Origin: Halorussus salinisoli
Lineage (GTDB): Archaea > Halobacteriota > Halobacteria > Halobacteriales > Haladaptataceae
Length of the DNA stretch: 64,000 nucleotides
NCBI GenBank assembly: GCA_005239435.1
Contig: ML241305.1
Coordinates: 581,289 to 645,288 of the forward strand
Reading direction: 5' to 3'
The notes beneath the pieces are model-generated. The model was given only the letters and a program-made list of their open reading frames with translations, was not told where the DNA came from and ran no database searches. The translations under genes were made by a program, and so were the position numbers. This document shows positions 8,730 to 17,684 of this stretch, piece by piece (position 1 is the first letter of the stretch; the number at the start of each line of letters is the position of its first letter).

Positions 8730-9045
8730 GAAGCTAGCGACTCCGTGAGCCAATCAGACCGCACCGCGACCGCGAACAGCAGGGAGTCCGGAGAGAAGCT
8801 ATCAAATTCTTGAGTGAAGGAGTACCGTAACCGCAAAGCACGGCCCTGCACTGCACAGCACGGCCCCGCACTGCACAGCGACCGCGGGCCTCGTACCTCC
8901 CCAGCATCCTCCTTCGCTTCGCTCGGTCGTCCACCGGTAGAGCCACACGCTGACGAACCCTCAGTCACTCCGCTCCTGAAGACCTCGCACGCCTTGGCGC
9001 GGCGCTGGTGAGCGCCGCGCCAGCTCGCGCCGGACGTGGAAAATA
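8730..9045 (+). repeat. Intergenic repeat, copy B, with 12-bp hairpin
   Basis: The gap 8530-9125 holds no convincing gene. From 8730 it resembles the repeat at 4811-5037 in the same order: an AGCTAGC-ACTCC--GAGCCA start, ACCGCGACCG runs, GCCTC then CTCCCCAGC, and a GC-rich dyad. The dyad here has perfect 12-bp arms at 8995-9006 and 9011-9022. After the dyad the sequence turns AT-rich (9045-9115), which may hold termination signals for nearby transcripts. Copies A and B lie on either side of the DUF4129-DUF7519 operon in the same orientation. Confidence 0.55.
8837..8876 (+). repeat. 20-nt tandem duplication inside repeat copy B
   Basis: Two adjacent 20-base units, 8837-8856 and 8857-8876, differ at one position (T at 8847, C at 8867). 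Copy A has no equivalent duplication. Confidence 0.8.
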
Positions 9046-9125
9046 AAAATAATTCTCTAACACTTCAATCCCTATACTTGATATCGATATTTCGATTTTT
9101 AGAGAATAAGTACCTTTGTCTCGGC

Positions 9126-10733
9126 TCACTCCTCGTCGGTCGTTTTCCCGTCCTTCAGGTCACGATCGCGGGCAGCGGCGTCCCGTTCGTGCGGGTCGCC
9201 GTGGCCGCCACCGCCGGGCGTCAGCACCGTCACGGTCGTTCCGGCCGGAACCTCCACGGTGGTCTTCGCGCCGACGCGCTCGCCGTCGATGCGGTTCTCG
9301 CCGAGCGCGCCCGATCGCCCGCCGTCGAGACCTTTCGGCGCGTGGCGTCGGCGCTCGGTGAGCAGCGAGACCGTCGCGTCGGCCTCGACCGTGACCGTGC
9401 GCTCCAGTCCGAGACCGCCGCGGTGGCGGCCTTCGCCGCCGCTGTTCGGTCGGAGCGCGTAGCGTTCGACCCGGAGCGGATACTCGGCTTCGAGGGCTTC
9501 GACCGGCGTGTTCAGCGTGTTGGTCATCCCGACCTGCACGCCGTCCATGCCGTCCCTGGTCGGCCGCGCGCCGGACCCGCCGCCGATGGTCTCGTAGTAC
9601 GTGAACTCGCCCGAGCGACTGCCGATGATGAGGTTGTTCATGGTACCCTGTCCCTCCGCAGGCACGCGGTCGGGCACCGCCTCGGCCAGCGCCCGGAACA
9701 CCACGTCGGTCACGCGCTGGCTAGTCTCGACGTTGCCACCGACGACCGCGGCGGGCGGCGTCGGATTCAGCAGACTCCCCTCGGGCGCGCGGACCGACAC
9801 CGGCGCGTAGCACCCGTGGTTCGGGGGGATTTCGGGGTCGGTCACGCACCGGACCACGAAGTAGACCGCGCTCTTGGCGACCGCGAGAGGCGCGTTGAGG
9901 TTGCCCGGTACCTGCTCGGCCGTGCCCGCGAAATCGACCGCGAGCGACGAACCGTCGATTTCGACCGTTGCCTCGATTGGTACGTCGTCGTCCTCTACCC
10001 CGTCGCCTTCGACGAAGTCGGTCGCCGAGTACCGACCGTCCGGCAGGTCGGCGAGTTCGGTCTCGACTCGTTCGCGCGAGTAGTCGATGACGGCGTCGAA
10101 CGCCGCCAGCAGTCGGTCGCCGTGGTCGGCCAGCAGTTCGCCGAGTCGCTCCTCCGCCCGGTCGTTGGCCGCCAGTTGGGCACGGAGGTCGGCGCGGCGC
10201 TCGTCGGGCGTCCGGACGTTCGCCAACAGGAGGTCGCGCACGTCCTCGACGACCTCGCCGCCCGAGACGAGGCGAACCGGCGGGAGGCGCAAGCCCTCCT
10301 GGTAAATCTCTCGCGCACCCGCGGGCATGCTCCCCGGCGTCATTCCGCCCACGTCGGCGTGGTGGGCGCGCGAGACGGCGTAGCCGACGATTTTTCCCTC
10401 ACTCTCCTCCGGCGCGAGTGCCGACACGAGCGTCACGTCCGGCAGGTGAGTGCCGCCCGCGAAGGGGTCGTTGACGACGAAGGTGTCGCCCGGCCGCGGG
10501 TCCGAATCCAGCACGGCCGCCACCGCCTCCGGCATCGCACCGAGGTGGACCGGGATGTGTTCGGCCTGCGCGACCATCCGACCCGACGAATCGAACAGCG
10601 CGGTCGAGCAGTCCTGACGTTCCTTGATGTTGGGCGAGTACGCGCCGCGAATCAGGACCTGACCCATCTCCTCGGCCACGCTCTCCAGTTGGTTCCGGAG
10701 GATTTCGAGTTCCACGGGGTCCAGCGCCGTCAC
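9126..10733 (-). CDS. hyuB: Hydantoinase B / oxoprolinase family protein
   Basis: A 535-residue HyuB-type subunit. It opens VTALDPVELEILRNQLESVAEEMG and carries the typical IRGAYSPNIKERQDCSTALFD, AQAEHIPVHLGAMPEAV and NDPFAGGTHLPDVTLV segments. With HyuA it forms the ATP-dependent hydantoinase/oxoprolinase complex, which opens cyclic amides (N-methylhydantoin, 5-oxoproline, or aromatic carboxylation in acetone/acetophenone carboxylase relatives). The GTG start overlaps the hyuA stop as GTGA, so the two are translated together. The substrate cannot be assigned. Length is normal for the family. Confidence 0.92.
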   Translation of the reverse strand: MTALDPVELEILRNQLESVAEEMGQVLIRGAYSPNIKERQDCSTALFDSSGRMVAQAEHIPVHLGAMPEAVAAVLDSDPRPGDTFVVNDPFAGGTHLPDVTLVSALAPEESEGKIVGYAVSRAHHADVGGMTPGSMPAGAREIYQEGLRLPPVRLVSGGEVVEDVRDLLLANVRTPDERRADLRAQLAANDRAEERLGELLADHGDRLLAAFDAVIDYSRERVETELADLPDGRYSATDFVEGDGVEDDDVPIEATVEIDGSSLAVDFAGTAEQVPGNLNAPLAVAKSAVYFVVRCVTDPEIPPNHGCYAPVSVRAPEGSLLNPTPPAAVVGGNVETSQRVTDVVFRALAEAVPDRVPAEGQGTMNNLIIGSRSGEFTYYETIGGGSGARPTRDGMDGVQVGMTNTLNTPVEALEAEYPLRVERYALRPNSGGEGRHRGGLGLERTVTVEADATVSLLTERRRHAPKGLDGGRSGALGENRIDGERVGAKTTVEVPAGTTVTVLTPGGGGHGDPHERDAAARDRDLKDGKTTDEE

Positions 10734-12739
10734 GAGTCTCCCTCCCGTTCCAGCACCAGCGTCCCGTCCTCGCGCACCCCCGCCCGCCACTCCGGCGGGA
10801 CGACCACGGTGCTGTCGGCCTGCTCGCAGATGGCCGGGCCGGAAACCTCCCGGCCTGCGGCGAGCGCCTCCCGGCGGTTGACCGCGACTTCGCGGAACTC
10901 CCCGCCGAAGTTGGCCTCGCGTTCGCCGACCCGGGCCTCGCCCGCGCTCTCGTACGCGACTGCGGGCGTCTCGCGCGCCACGGTCGCACGCGCTCGGAGG
11001 CCGACGAGTTCGACCGCCTCGTCCATCCGATAGCCGGAGGCGGTCTCGTGGGCGTCGTGGAACCGTTCGGCGACCGTCTCGGGGTCGAACGACTCGCCCA
11101 CCTCGACGGGCAACTCGAAGCTCTGTCCCGAGTACCGGAGGTCGGCCTGCCGCGCGATTGCGGCGGCCTCGGGGTCGCGCAGGTCGGCCCGCACCTCGTC
11201 GGCCAACTCCGCGAGGACACCCTCGATTTCCGCCGAATCGGCCGCGTCGAGCGACGTGCGGTAGGTCCGAACCGCGTCCCGACTCTCGTCGGCCGCGAGC
11301 AGGCCGAACGCCGAGAGGACCCCGCAGGCCCGCGGGACGACGACCCGACCCACGTCGAGGCGCTCGGCCAGCGCGGCGGCGTGCATCGGTCCCGCGCCGC
11401 CGAACGCTGCCAACGCGAAGTTGCGAGGGTCGTGACCGCGCTCGACCGTGACCGCTCGGACAGCCCGCGTCGTGTTGGCGTTCGCCACCCGGTAGACCCC
11501 GCGGGCGGCCTCGACGGGACCCGCCAAGTCCGCCTCGTCGGCGAGGTCGGCGAGCGCGTCGTGCGCGGCGTCAGTGTCCAGCGAGAGTTCACCGCCGAGG
11601 GCGGTGTCGCCGTCAAGATAGCCGAGAGCGAGAGTGGCGTCGGTGACGGTCGGTCGCTCCCCGCCGCGGCCGTAGCACGCCGGGCCGGGGTTCGCGCCCG
11701 CCGACTCCGGCCCCACGCGAAGCGCGCCGCCCGAGTCCACCCACGCGATGCTTCCGCCGCCAGCGCCGACGGTCGTCACGTCCACCATCGGGACGCCCAC
11801 GGGCCGCCCACCGATTTCGGCCTCGGTCGTGCGCTCGACGTCGCCCTCCCTGACGAGACTCACGTCGCTGGAGGTTCCGCCCATGTCGAAGGTGACGACT
11901 CCCGCGGTATCGGTAGCCCCCTCCGCCGTAGCGTGTGCCCCGACGACCCCCGCAGCTGGACCGGAGAGACAGGTCGTGACGGCGTGGTCCCGGACCGTCT
12001 CGGCGTCGGCGATGCCCCCGTTCGACTGCATGACCAGCGGAGGTGGAATTTCGGCCTCTACGGCGCGTTCGACCAGTCGACCGAGGTAGGCGTCTATCTT
12101 CGGCGTCACGTAGGCGTCCACGACGGTCGTTGCGGTTCGCTCGTACTCCCGGAAGGCGGCGAGAACCTCGTGGGACGCCGAGACCGACGCGTCGAGTTCC
12201 TCGCGGAGGATTTCGGCGACCGCCTGCTCGTTGGCGGGGTCGGCGTACGCGTGGAGCAGGGCAATCGCGACGCTCTCGGTGTCGGTTTCGCGGATTTCGT
12301 CCGCGAGGTCACGGACCGCCGCCTCGTCGGGGGCGCGCTCGACGCCCTCGGGCGTGGCGCGCTCCGCGACCTCGAATCGCCGCCTGCGGGGGACGAGGGG
12401 GTCGGGCTTCTCGGCGTTCAGGTCGTAGAGCGCGGGCCTGTCCTGTCGGCCGATCTCCAGCACGTCGCGGAACCCCTCGGTCGTGACGAGCGCAGTTCTG
12501 GCCCCCGACTCTTCGAGGAGGGCGTTCGTCGTAACCGTCATCGCGTGCGAGAAGGCGTCGACGTCGCGGGGTCGGAGGTCGGCCTTCTCGCAGGCCTTCC
12601 GGACGCCTTCGAGGACGGCCTCGCTCTGGTCGTCGGTGGTCGGGACCTTCGCGGTGACGAGTTCGTCCTCCTCGGTCAGGAGTACGACGTCGGTGAAGGT
12701 GCCGCCCACGTCCGCGCCGACTCGGATTTCGTCGGTCAC
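10730..12739 (-). CDS. hyuA: Hydantoinase A / oxoprolinase family protein
   Basis: A 669-residue ATP-binding subunit. The N-terminal ASKHA motif GADVGGTFTDVVLL (about 8-21) and the central VTFDMGGTSSDVSLV are clear, and PGPACYGRGG occurs in the middle. The GTG at 12739 is the natural start because family homology begins at VTDEIRVGADVGG; the open frame upstream is the shadow of the ABC genes. It is partner of the overlapping hyuB. No racemase, carbamoylase or transporter of obvious relevance is linked, so the pair may act on 5-oxoproline or an unknown amide. Confidence 0.92.
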   Translation of the reverse strand: MTDEIRVGADVGGTFTDVVLLTEEDELVTAKVPTTDDQSEAVLEGVRKACEKADLRPRDVDAFSHAMTVTTNALLEESGARTALVTTEGFRDVLEIGRQDRPALYDLNAEKPDPLVPRRRRFEVAERATPEGVERAPDEAAVRDLADEIRETDTESVAIALLHAYADPANEQAVAEILREELDASVSASHEVLAAFREYERTATTVVDAYVTPKIDAYLGRLVERAVEAEIPPPLVMQSNGGIADAETVRDHAVTTCLSGPAAGVVGAHATAEGATDTAGVVTFDMGGTSSDVSLVREGDVERTTEAEIGGRPVGVPMVDVTTVGAGGGSIAWVDSGGALRVGPESAGANPGPACYGRGGERPTVTDATLALGYLDGDTALGGELSLDTDAAHDALADLADEADLAGPVEAARGVYRVANANTTRAVRAVTVERGHDPRNFALAAFGGAGPMHAAALAERLDVGRVVVPRACGVLSAFGLLAADESRDAVRTYRTSLDAADSAEIEGVLAELADEVRADLRDPEAAAIARQADLRYSGQSFELPVEVGESFDPETVAERFHDAHETASGYRMDEAVELVGLRARATVARETPAVAYESAGEARVGEREANFGGEFREVAVNRREALAAGREVSGPAICEQADSTVVVPPEWRAGVREDGTLVLEREGDS

Positions 12740-12870
12740 GGCCGAGTGCCTCCTTCGTGGTGGTCCGTGTGACGGTGGTTCATGGGTATGGGATTTCGCT
12801 ACAGGGCGTAATAGTTGGTGCTTGCGGAAGGACGCGGCGCTCGGGGAGGAACCGCGAGAGGCAGAGAGAC

Positions 12871-13710
12871 TCAGGTGATGTCGGCCCGCCGGAACCACCA
12901 GTATCCGAGCGCCACCGGCACGGCTAGCCAAATCGCCAGAATCACGAGTCCGAACCAGTTCTGGACGTAGAACGGGACCGACGACCCGGCCAGCGCCTCG
13001 GCCGAGACTATGGGACCGGCCCCGGAGAACGCGATGTCCGAGGCCTGCGTGTAGGCGTTCTTCGGGTTGAGAACCTGTAGGAAGTAGTACCACGCCGGAA
13101 GTCGGGTCGTCGGATTGGGAAGCGCGCCCTCCACGAGGTAGTAGACACCGAGGGGAACGAAGTCCCAGAGGACCTGAAAGAGGAAGAACGTGCCGATGGC
13201 CAGCGCCATCGCCCGCGAGCGCGTGGCCGCCAGCGACGACGCTCCGATAGCGATACCGACGAACGTGAGACCGAAGAGGACGGTTATCAGCGTCAGGACG
13301 AGGAAGTCCGCGACCGCGAGTTCGCCGAACAGCACGAGCAGGGTCACTGCCGCGCCCGCGAACGCGACGAGGATGCCCGCCGTCACGACCGCGGTTCGGC
13401 CGACCAACTTGCCGAACACCACGTCGCCGCGGGTGTGGGGCAGGCCGAGCAGAATCTTGATGCTGCCGGACTCGCGTTCGCCCGCGATGGCGAGGTAGGC
13501 CACGACGAGCGCGGTCAGGGGGATGATGAGACCCGACGGGGCCGTCAGGAACTGCGTGGCGTCGGGCAGACCGGGCGCGTCGGCGAGGACGGCCTTCCGG
13601 ACGTAGACCGCCCCGACGGTGAACAGCAGGAAGACCGCGGTGATGGCCCAGAGCATCCGCGAGCGAACCGCGTCCGCGAAGTCCTTGCGCGCGACGACGA
13701 GCCAACTCAC
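12871..13710 (-). CDS. ABC-2 type transporter permease
   Basis: A 279-residue membrane protein with six predicted helices and the NosY/ABC2-membrane type N-terminus (ARKDFADAVRSRMLW), followed by AGERESGSIKILLGLPHTRGDVVFGKLVGR, the segment typical of single-subunit ABC-2 permeases. Its ATG overlaps the stop of the ATPase gene by four bases, so the two form one exporter. The substrate is unknown; haloarchaeal pairs of this kind are common and not necessarily linked to copper or nitrous oxide. Confidence 0.88.
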   Translation of the reverse strand: MSWLVVARKDFADAVRSRMLWAITAVFLLFTVGAVYVRKAVLADAPGLPDATQFLTAPSGLIIPLTALVVAYLAIAGERESGSIKILLGLPHTRGDVVFGKLVGRTAVVTAGILVAFAGAAVTLLVLFGELAVADFLVLTLITVLFGLTFVGIAIGASSLAATRSRAMALAIGTFFLFQVLWDFVPLGVYYLVEGALPNPTTRLPAWYYFLQVLNPKNAYTQASDIAFSGAGPIVSAEALAGSSVPFYVQNWFGLVILAIWLAVPVALGYWWFRRADIT

Positions 13711-14621
13711 GCCGTCACCCCCTCGGTGGTGTAGGCCGCGAAGAGGTCCTCCAGGGAGGCCTGCGTGGTGGAGATGTCGGTGACGGTCGCACCCTGCGCT
13801 TCCACCCGGTTTATCACCTCGGACTTGACGCTCGGGTCGCTGACCGCGACACGGAGGACGCTGCCGTCCACCGTCACCTCCGAGACGGCCGGAACGTCGT
13901 CGAACCGGAGGTCGTCGGGCACGCGGTCCACCGTGAGTTCGAGCGTCGAACTGGTGCCGACCGACTCCCGGAGGCCGGAGATGGTGTCCTCGGCGACGAG
14001 TCGGCCGTCGCTCATGATACCCACGCGGTCACAGACGGCTTCGACCTGCCCCAAGATATGGCTGGAGAAGAAGACGGTCGTGCCGCGGTCGGCCTCCTCG
14101 CGGACGAGTTCGCGCATCTGACGCGCGCCGTTGGGGTCCAGTCCCGACGACGGTTCGTCCAGAATCAGGAGGTCGGGGTCGCCCACCAGCGCCATCCCCA
14201 ACGCGAGGCGTTGGGCCATCCCGGTCGAGTAGCCACCGGCCTTCCGGTCGGCCGCCTCCGGACCCAACCCCACCCGGTCCAGAACCCGGTCCGGGTCGTC
14301 GTCGGACTCCTTCGAGTCCACCGCGAACTCGACGTGTTTGCGCCCGGTGAGTCGGTCGTAGAGGTCGAAGCCCTCCGGCAGGATGCCGATTCGGCGGTGA
14401 ATCTGCTGGGTCTCGTCCTGGGCGTCGTAGCCGAGGACCGTCGCGGACCCCTCGGTCGGTCGGAGGTAGTCGAGCAGGACGTTGATGGTCGTGGACTTGC
14501 CCGCGCCGTTCGGCCCGAGGTAGCCGAACACCTCGCCCTCCTCGACCACGAGGTCCAGGTCCTCGACTGCGACCACGCTGCCGAAACGCTTCGTCAGGCC
14601 TTTCGTCTGAATAGCGGCCAT
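13707..14621 (-). CDS. ABC transporter ATP-binding protein
   Basis: A 304-residue ATPase of the ABC-2 exporter class. Walker A GPNGAGKST is near residue 38, the signature region reads YSTGMAQRLALGMAL, Walker B is LLILDEPSSGLDP, and the switch His is in FFSSHILGQ. The C-terminal 80 residues form the usual DUF4162-like regulatory extension. It is the first gene of the two-gene operon with the permease. Confidence 0.93.
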   Translation of the reverse strand: MAAIQTKGLTKRFGSVVAVEDLDLVVEEGEVFGYLGPNGAGKSTTINVLLDYLRPTEGSATVLGYDAQDETQQIHRRIGILPEGFDLYDRLTGRKHVEFAVDSKESDDDPDRVLDRVGLGPEAADRKAGGYSTGMAQRLALGMALVGDPDLLILDEPSSGLDPNGARQMRELVREEADRGTTVFFSSHILGQVEAVCDRVGIMSDGRLVAEDTISGLRESVGTSSTLELTVDRVPDDLRFDDVPAVSEVTVDGSVLRVAVSDPSVKSEVINRVEAQGATVTDISTTQASLEDLFAAYTTEGVTA

Positions 14622-14959
14622 GGCCTCACTTCAACGCGTCTTGCCTCAAAGTTCCCCTCAGTTTTCCGAGATTCTCCCGCGAGATTTTTCCGTGGCCGGC
14701 TGGTGCTTCTTCCACCGGCCGAAACGGCGCGCTTTCTCACGGACGCCGATTCGACCACGAGGTCGAGGTCTTCGACGTCACTCGCGTCGCTGCCGATGTA
14801 GTATTTCCGAGCGAATAGTTTTCCACGGGCGACCAAGACTTCGCCGGACGGTCGTGGTCAGAACATTGCCGTCGAGGGATTCCGGTTCCGTCGTCAGAGA
14901 AACACGGAGTTTCGGGTACCTCGCCCCCCATTCTTTCTCAATCTACCGCCTGATTTATA
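14622..14959. other. Intergenic stretch with a short copy of ABC-ATPase sequence
   Basis: No gene is seen. Around 14751-14780 the sequence matches the start of the neighbouring ATPase gene (about 14548-14575): TCGACCACGAGGTC, one mismatch, AGGTC, then TCGAC after another mismatch. It encodes a similar VEDLDLVVE. This looks like a small duplicated fragment. Toward 14950 the sequence becomes AT-rich and holds TTTATAG, a possible TATA element for the rightward gene. Confidence 0.45.
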
Positions 14960-15364
14960 GTGCCCGGTCTCCATCGTGGAGACGACCTACCGAGGAGTAC
15001 AGACTGGCGGGCCGTCCTCCTCGGTGCGGCCGTGACGTTGGGCCTCGACGTCGGGTACTTCCTGGTGACCCAAGAGCCGACCGGTGCGGGAATCTTCGTC
15101 GGGTCGGCCACGGCAGGGTATCTCTGTGACCGCTCGGTTCGCGGTAGCGCGTGGCACGGCGGGTTGAGCGGTATCTTGGGGCTGACCTGTCTCGTCGCAC
15201 TCGGTGCCGTTGTCGGAGGGTTCCCTACGACCGTCGTCGCCGACCTGCTCGGCGTCGGTGTCGTCGGCGTCCTGCTGGCGGCTCTGGTCGTCGTATCCGG
15301 CAGTTTTCCCAACGCGGTCGCTGGAGCACTCGGTGGCGTGGCGAGGTCGGCGGTCGAGGAGTGA
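14960..15364 (+). CDS. Small membrane protein, DUF5518-like
   Basis: A 134-residue protein with four hydrophobic helices and glycine-rich turns: DWRAVLLGAAVTLGLDVGYFL, AGIFVGSATAGYL, GLSGILGLTCLVALGAVVGG, VVADLLGVGVVGVLLAALVVV. The pattern of helix, Gly-Gly-x-x-AGYL and helix recalls haloarchaeal DUF5518 proteins. The GTG at 14960 is the only upstream start in frame, but it sits on a TATA-like element, so the true start is uncertain. It converges on the frameshifted gene that follows. Confidence 0.6.
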   Translation: MPGLHRGDDLPRSTDWRAVLLGAAVTLGLDVGYFLVTQEPTGAGIFVGSATAGYLCDRSVRGSAWHGGLSGILGLTCLVALGAVVGGFPTTVVADLLGVGVVGVLLAALVVVSGSFPNAVAGALGGVARSAVEE

Positions 15365-15383
15365 GTCCCGCCGATCGAGTTCC

Positions 15384-15954
15384 CTACCGGTCGTCGTCGG
15401 GGAGGAACTCGGGGAATGTTCCGACGCACCCACTCGTGCCTCTCGGCGTCGTCTCTACAGACCAGCGCGAACCAGACGATAGGGATGAGAAGAACCGCGA
15501 CCATGCCCGGCAGGACGATGTCGACCGCGACACCCCGGAACGCGAAGCGGCTGACCGGACTCACGGCGGTGAAGTAGCCCTCGGGCACGCGTCCGACGAG
15601 GCGATGGAGTATCCTCGGAAGGATCAGGACCGTCGTGCCGGCGTAGAGAAGATTCAGGACTGGCCCGCCGACGCCCTTCACGACGAGGACGCCAAAGTAA
15701 CACCCGCAAACGAGGGTCGCTATCGTTGCGGCTGTTGCGCGCGAGTGGACCACAGTGGCGGTCATCGACGACCAGACCGTGTCGCTCGTACTCCCGACTG
15801 TCGCGAGGTAGCCCGCGTAGCAGGAACACCAGAGTGCGATACCGACGACGCCGACGAGATGCTGCCCCGCCGTCTGATCCGAAAACGTGAGCGTGAGTGT
15901 TCGCGACGACTCGCTCTCTCCGGTCGCCCGCGTCACGTCAGATTTCGGCATCAA
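15384..15954 (-). pseudogene. Four-helix membrane protein with a C-terminal frameshift
   Basis: Reading from the ATG at 15954 gives a membrane protein with about four helices (HLVGVVGIALWCSCYAGYL, ATIATLVCGCYFGVLVV, VLNLLYAGTTVLILPRIL, VLPGMVAVLLIPIVWFALV), then RHEWVRRNIP. As written, the frame then runs on for more than 140 residues of Ser/Thr/Pro/Arg-rich sequence antisense to the neighbour. Dropping one C from the CCCC run (15411-15414) instead gives the acidic ending PEFLPDDDR and a stop at 15384-15386, just clear of the converging gene. This is either a recent frameshift or a sequence error. The function is unknown. Confidence 0.65.
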
Positions 15955-15979
15955 CCGCGTCTTCGAGCGTGTCGATGGT

Positions 15980-16720
15980 CTACGTTGCGTTCGTCGTCAG
16001 CAGCGTCGCAGACTTCTCGTCGGCCGACTTGCCGCGTCTGGCCTGAACCGAATTGATGAATGCCCCCAGTTGCCGCTGTGCTGCTCTGAGGTTCCCGTTC
16101 GCTGGTTCGGGTCGGTCGCTTTCGAGGTGTTCCCGGGCATCGTCCAACTTCTCGACGGCTGCGTCGAGTTTCGCCGATAGGCCGCCAGCGTCGCGCCCGT
16201 CGCTGCCCTTCTGACCGCGACCTCCGCTGCCAGTCTCGTCGAGTTCTTCGGCGACAAACGACCGTAGTCTGTCGATGGACTGCCGGGCGCGAGCGATGTA
16301 CTCCGCCTTCGAGACGACGGAGATGGCGACCGTCTCCTCGACCGACCGGTCGTTGGTCGCGGCGGACACGACGACGGCACCGTCCCGTTCGGGCGTTCCA
16401 GCGACCGTCAGTCGTTCCCGTTCCCCGTCTGCAAGCGATTCGATTCGGCTCGGGGTCACCGAGAGCGACTGCTGTCCCTGCGCCGAACATCGAATCGACG
16501 TTGCCGGCTCCGTTCCGACGTTCTGGAGTCCGAGGTGCGTCTCTAGGTCGTTACCTTTCGGAATCGCGAGCGTACTGTCGCCGGTGAGCGACAGCACGGC
16601 CCCGAAGTTCGCCTCGACTGCGGCCGACCGCACCGACGAGTGCTTCTCGGCGACGGTTCGCTGGGCCGACCGCACTTCCTCGACCGCGTTCGCGGCCGCC
16701 GCACCGGGTGTCTCGTCAAT
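15980..16720 (-). pseudogene. 5'-truncated host gene at island edge
   Basis: The readable frame goes back to a stop codon at 16721-16723, and the first in-frame start is GTG at 16675 (231 residues). The codons before that GTG still look coding (DETPGAAAANAVEEV). The body has a beta-sandwich-like part (about 30-120) with adhesin or CARDB flavour, then a helical, acidic C-terminal part. No signal peptide or anchor is visible, which fits loss of the true N-terminus. It borders the AT-richer island. A protein could still be made from the GTG. No family was recognised. Confidence 0.55.
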
Positions 16721-17212
16721 TCAGTAGTGAACGTCTGCGGAAATGATCCAGAGTGTCCCTTCCTTATTTAGCACGTGATCGAGGTGTTCTCGATTGCGAA
16801 TGCCATCACCGAACTCGTCGTAAAGGTAGATTGACGGTCCAGAATACGCACCAAGACAGTGGCAGGCGTGCCGGGCGAGATTTTTGTCGTGCATGAACTC
16901 CTCGATACTGAATTCCTCGGCAGCCTCCTGTACTTGCTCCAGGTTCTCCTTGAATTCCTCCTTCGTCGCGTTCCACCCTCGCTTCAGGAGTTCTGCACCC
17001 TCTTGGGATTCGAGTAATGCCACGACAGGTAACTCACCCCAGCGAGCTTTCCCTGCGACCATCGAAGTGTCATCGTCGAAGGTCACGTAGTAATCGAAAA
17101 CACCACCTGCCTCTGGTCCAACGCCGACGAGACGACTGAACGACGTTTTCGCTTTTGCCAATGCTTCTTCCTGAGTCGATGCTTCAACAAGAGCGTAGAT
17201 TATCTGGTGCAT
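16721..17212 (-). CDS. Conserved haloarchaeal island protein, unknown function
   Basis: A 163-residue soluble, acidic protein starting MHQIIYALVEASTQEEALAKAK. It has the segments FSRLVGVGPEAGGVFDYYVTF and AGKARWGELP, and a C-terminal ARHACHCLGAYSGPSIYLYD. The frame extends upstream to 17311, but the ATG at 17212 begins the protein-like part. I recognise it only as a type of protein common on haloarchaeal plasmids and proviruses. Its stop codon is in frame with the next leftward reading frame, marking the island edge. Confidence 0.6.
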   Translation of the reverse strand: MHQIIYALVEASTQEEALAKAKTSFSRLVGVGPEAGGVFDYYVTFDDDTSMVAGKARWGELPVVALLESQEGAELLKRGWNATKEEFKENLEQVQEAAEEFSIEEFMHDKNLARHACHCLGAYSGPSIYLYDEFGDGIRNREHLDHVLNKEGTLWIISADVHY

Positions 17213-17450
17213 GAGACTCACCACGCCGACGCAGCTCTTCGCCACCTTCGACTTACTCTCGAGAATTCGACTCGCGCCAGCATTCCTTGCTGGCGCATGA
17301 AAACCTACCACTCGATTATGATTTTAATCGGCGGTCAGGCCAGAGACATCAGGTCCAAAGACCGGTGGTAGTCGTCAACAACGGTGTTACAACTGGCCCT
17401 AGGATAAGGCAGATGAGTCCTGAATCGAAGTAGAAGAGTTATGAGGTGGA

Positions 17451-17684
17451 TTAGTGCTGATGAGTGAAGAGAAGTACCTCATCGTCCACGGTCGTCACAC
17501 AGAGGTCGAGGACCTTGCTCAACTCAAGGCTATCATAAGATCCCTCACAGACGACTAAATCGTCAAACGGTTCCCCGCAGGCGGGACACGAAATACTGAC
17601 CGTATTGCGGTAGGTGGTAACCGTATCTGCGGATTCATACGGTGTCAATGACGAAACAAGCTCATCAAATTCGTTCTCGTCCAT
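17451..17684 (-). CDS. Small zinc-ribbon-like protein (DUF7385-like)
   Basis: A 77-residue acidic protein with a CPACGEPFDDLVVCEGSYDSLELSKVLDLC core, that is C-x2-C followed by single cysteines, suggestive of a zinc site. It ends DDEVLLFTHQH. Similar small proteins are widespread in haloarchaea, some annotated near flagellar genes, but this context (an island) gives no function. About 240 bases of featureless sequence separate it from the previous gene. Confidence 0.65.
   Translation of the reverse strand: MDENEFDELVSSLTPYESADTVTTYRNTVSISCPACGEPFDDLVVCEGSYDSLELSKVLDLCVTTVDDEVLLFTHQH

Noticed and set aside
14938-15383. Extension of the leftward membrane gene down to 14938
   Set aside because: The extra residues are Ser/Thr/Pro/Arg-rich, antisense to a better gene, and vanish if one C is removed at 15411-15414.
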